Of a stretch of 64,000 nt of DNA, positions 62,136 through 64,000 are shown piece after piece. The stretch covers positions 1 through 64,000 of the forward strand of contig JAGYPB010000009.1 of assembly GCA_018399135.1 (NCBI GenBank), read 5' to 3'. A program made the position numbers and the translations under genes. The notes under the pieces were generated by a model that had not been told where the DNA came from, searched no databases, and saw only the letters and a list, made by a program, of their open reading frames with translations. The DNA comes from Deltaproteobacteria bacterium (GTDB lineage: Bacteria; Desulfobacterota; Desulfuromonadia; Desulfuromonadales; Geopsychrobacteraceae). Position 1 is the first letter of the stretch. Each line of letters begins with the position of its first letter.

Positions 62136-63958
62136 GGCGCCTCCTGCGGGACAATAGCGGCCACCGGACAGACCGGGATACAACAGCCGCAGCCACTGCA
62201 ACGATCGACATCAACGACCGCAAGTTTGCGTTCACGATCTAGGGATAAAGCCGGGCATTCAAAATGGCCGGTACACTTGCCGCACCCGATGCAACTGGCG
62301 AGAATTTTCACTATGGTAGAGGCCTGGGCCTTGCGGACTACCGGATCCATGACGCAACCGTGGCGGGCAATAAGGACAGCTACCCCGCCATCCGGGCGGC
62401 GAATATGGTCGTCGGCCTGTTTCAACAGATGTTCAAACCGCAGCTGGTCGTAAGGGTCGCAGACTTCAAGATAGTCGACCCCACAGGCGCTAACCAGTGG
62501 TTCGATGGCGATAGTCCTGGTTGGTCTGCCACCGGCGGCGATTCCCATGTGAGGAACCGGCTGGCCACCGGTCATCGCGGTGGTTGCGTTATCAAGAATC
62601 ACGACAATGATTCGTGCTTGCTGAACCACCGCATTGATCAGGGCCGGAATACCGGCGTGGAAAAAGGTCGAGTCGCCGATGGTCACGACAACCGTCGGGA
62701 AGTCCTCGCCATCCTGACGGAAGGATTGGTAAAATCCAGCACCTTGACTGATACAAGCGCCCATACAATGGACGGTATCGACGGCACCCAGGTTCATGCC
62801 AAGGGTATAGCAACCGATATCGGACGGGAAAATCCCCTTGGGAAAACATTTTTTAATGCTGTAGAAAGCAGCGCGATGAGGGCAGCCGGGGCACAGGGAA
62901 GGCCGCTGACCTCGGCGTTCAGCCGGCACATCAGGTGGTGCTTCCAGATCAATAAAGTCGGCCAATGCCTGATAGATCAGATCAGGTGTCAGCTCCCCTT
63001 CCCGTGGTACGGCTCCACTCTGCTTGCCAAAGGCACCGGGATGGGCCAGTTGCAGCTCGATGACTGGATAGGTTTCTTCCAGAATCAGAATCCGGTCATA
63101 ATCGTGGTGCAATCCGGCAACAAATTCAGGATTTAGCGGGTAGGGCATCAGGACCTGATAAAGGTCGAAGACTTTCGCAAGTCCGAGTTCGTTCAGCAGG
63201 TCGACCAGGTGACTATAGACAATTCCGGAAGCGACCAGCGCCGTGCGGGTATCATTGTCGTCACCAGGGGTCAGTCGGGGTTGCCAGGTTGGTTCACGCG
63301 AGATCTTCTCCAGAGTAGCGTTAAGCTGGCGGTGCAGGGCAGGTAAAAACGCCGGCGTTGCGGCCCAGCGGGTCGGGTTCTTTTCGAAAACGGCACGGCG
63401 CTGCAGGAGTTGAGGCTTGTTCGTTGCGACATTCTGACGTGAATGGCAGATGCGGGTTGTTGGCCGCAGGACGATATTTAACTGATACTTTTCTGACAGC
63501 TCATAGGCCGGACCAATCAGTTCTTTGGCTTCCCGGGGGCTGGCCGGGTCGATGACCGGAACCCGTGCCTGCAGGCAGAACAGCCGGGTGTCCTGTTCGT
63601 TCTGAGAGCTGTGGGGGCCGGGATCATCGGCGACAATGGTCAGCATCCCCCCGGCTGTGCCGATATAAGCGGTGCGCATGAAGGGATCGGCGGCCACATT
63701 CAGACCGACCTGTTTCATCACCGCGACACTGCGCTTACTGGTATAGCTGCCGGCCAGTGCCACCTCAAAGGCGATTTTTTCGTTCAGGGACCATTCGATG
63801 TGCAACGGTTCCAGTGCCAGGCCCCGGCGGTCAATCATCGCCTGGAGAATTTCCGTTGAGGGGGTGCCTGGGTAGGCTGCTGCTACTTGGCAACCGGCTT
63901 CGATCAATCCCTGACCGATGGCCTCGTTGCCCATGAGTAATTGAATATTTTGGGTCAT
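62132..63958 (-). CDS. iorA: indolepyruvate ferredoxin oxidoreductase alpha subunit
   Basis: LMGNEAIGQGLIEAGCQVAAAYPGTPSTEI; C-terminal 2[4Fe-4S] CIGCGKC...CSGCGCCIPVCP. Confidence 0.94.
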   Translation of the reverse strand: MTQNIQLLMGNEAIGQGLIEAGCQVAAAYPGTPSTEILQAMIDRRGLALEPLHIEWSLNEKIAFEVALAGSYTSKRSVAVMKQVGLNVAADPFMRTAYIGTAGGMLTIVADDPGPHSSQNEQDTRLFCLQARVPVIDPASPREAKELIGPAYELSEKYQLNIVLRPTTRICHSRQNVATNKPQLLQRRAVFEKNPTRWAATPAFLPALHRQLNATLEKISREPTWQPRLTPGDDNDTRTALVASGIVYSHLVDLLNELGLAKVFDLYQVLMPYPLNPEFVAGLHHDYDRILILEETYPVIELQLAHPGAFGKQSGAVPREGELTPDLIYQALADFIDLEAPPDVPAERRGQRPSLCPGCPHRAAFYSIKKCFPKGIFPSDIGCYTLGMNLGAVDTVHCMGACISQGAGFYQSFRQDGEDFPTVVVTIGDSTFFHAGIPALINAVVQQARIIVVILDNATTAMTGGQPVPHMGIAAGGRPTRTIAIEPLVSACGVDYLEVCDPYDQLRFEHLLKQADDHIRRPDGGVAVLIARHGCVMDPVVRKAQASTIVKILASCIGCGKCTGHFECPALSLDRERKLAVVDVDRCSGCGCCIPVCPVAAIVPQEAP

Positions 63959-64000
63959 GGTTTTCTTCTATCCTGAAAATAAGCTGACAAATGGAGACTT

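Noticed and set aside
62264-63136. 290-aa plus-strand ORF opposite iorA
   Set aside because: Antisense shadow of a conserved coding sequence; no homology-like motifs.

Overview
This 64 kb window looks like chromosomal housekeeping DNA from an anaerobic deltaproteobacterium, probably Desulfuromonas/Pelobacter/Geobacter-like (inference from gene content and order). From left to right it holds: tRNA-Val; thrS-infC-rpmI-rplT-pheS-pheT-ihfA-merR; surE-pcm-yqaA-nlpD-rpoS; apt; tRNA-Arg; an SMR transporter, an EamA transporter, umuD/umuC, a second tRNA-Val and a rubredoxin; AMMECR1/MTHFR-like/aminotransferase; miaB, PHP, M42 peptidase, CDF, DEAD-box helicase, RND exporter and fumarase; a cysE-iscR-iscS-iscU-mnmA-mtaB operon; class II RNR; a cysteine-desulfurase-like gene, phoH, tsaD and rsmA; a large NAD-GDH; panB-panC-panP; smpB and tmRNA; and an aromatic/branched amino-acid cluster (iorA-iorB-livM-livG-livF/paaK-livK). 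About 8.35-16.85 kb every recognisable gene is frameshifted, and even the two tRNAs are imperfect, while the flanks are clean. I read this as low-accuracy sequence rather than biological decay. I found no CRISPR array, prophage or convincing novel defence system. The most interesting signals are non-coding: a perfect 16-bp inverted repeat with IscR-like sites upstream of the isc operon; tandem NrdR-like boxes upstream of the RNR; an element after tRNA-Arg whose ends copy the tRNA T-arm; a MITE/REP-like palindromic element with a shortened second copy; an AUA start for infC; and a leader/attenuator upstream of panB. The in-frame LivF-PaaK fusion and the PanP-containing pantothenate operon are also worth a look.
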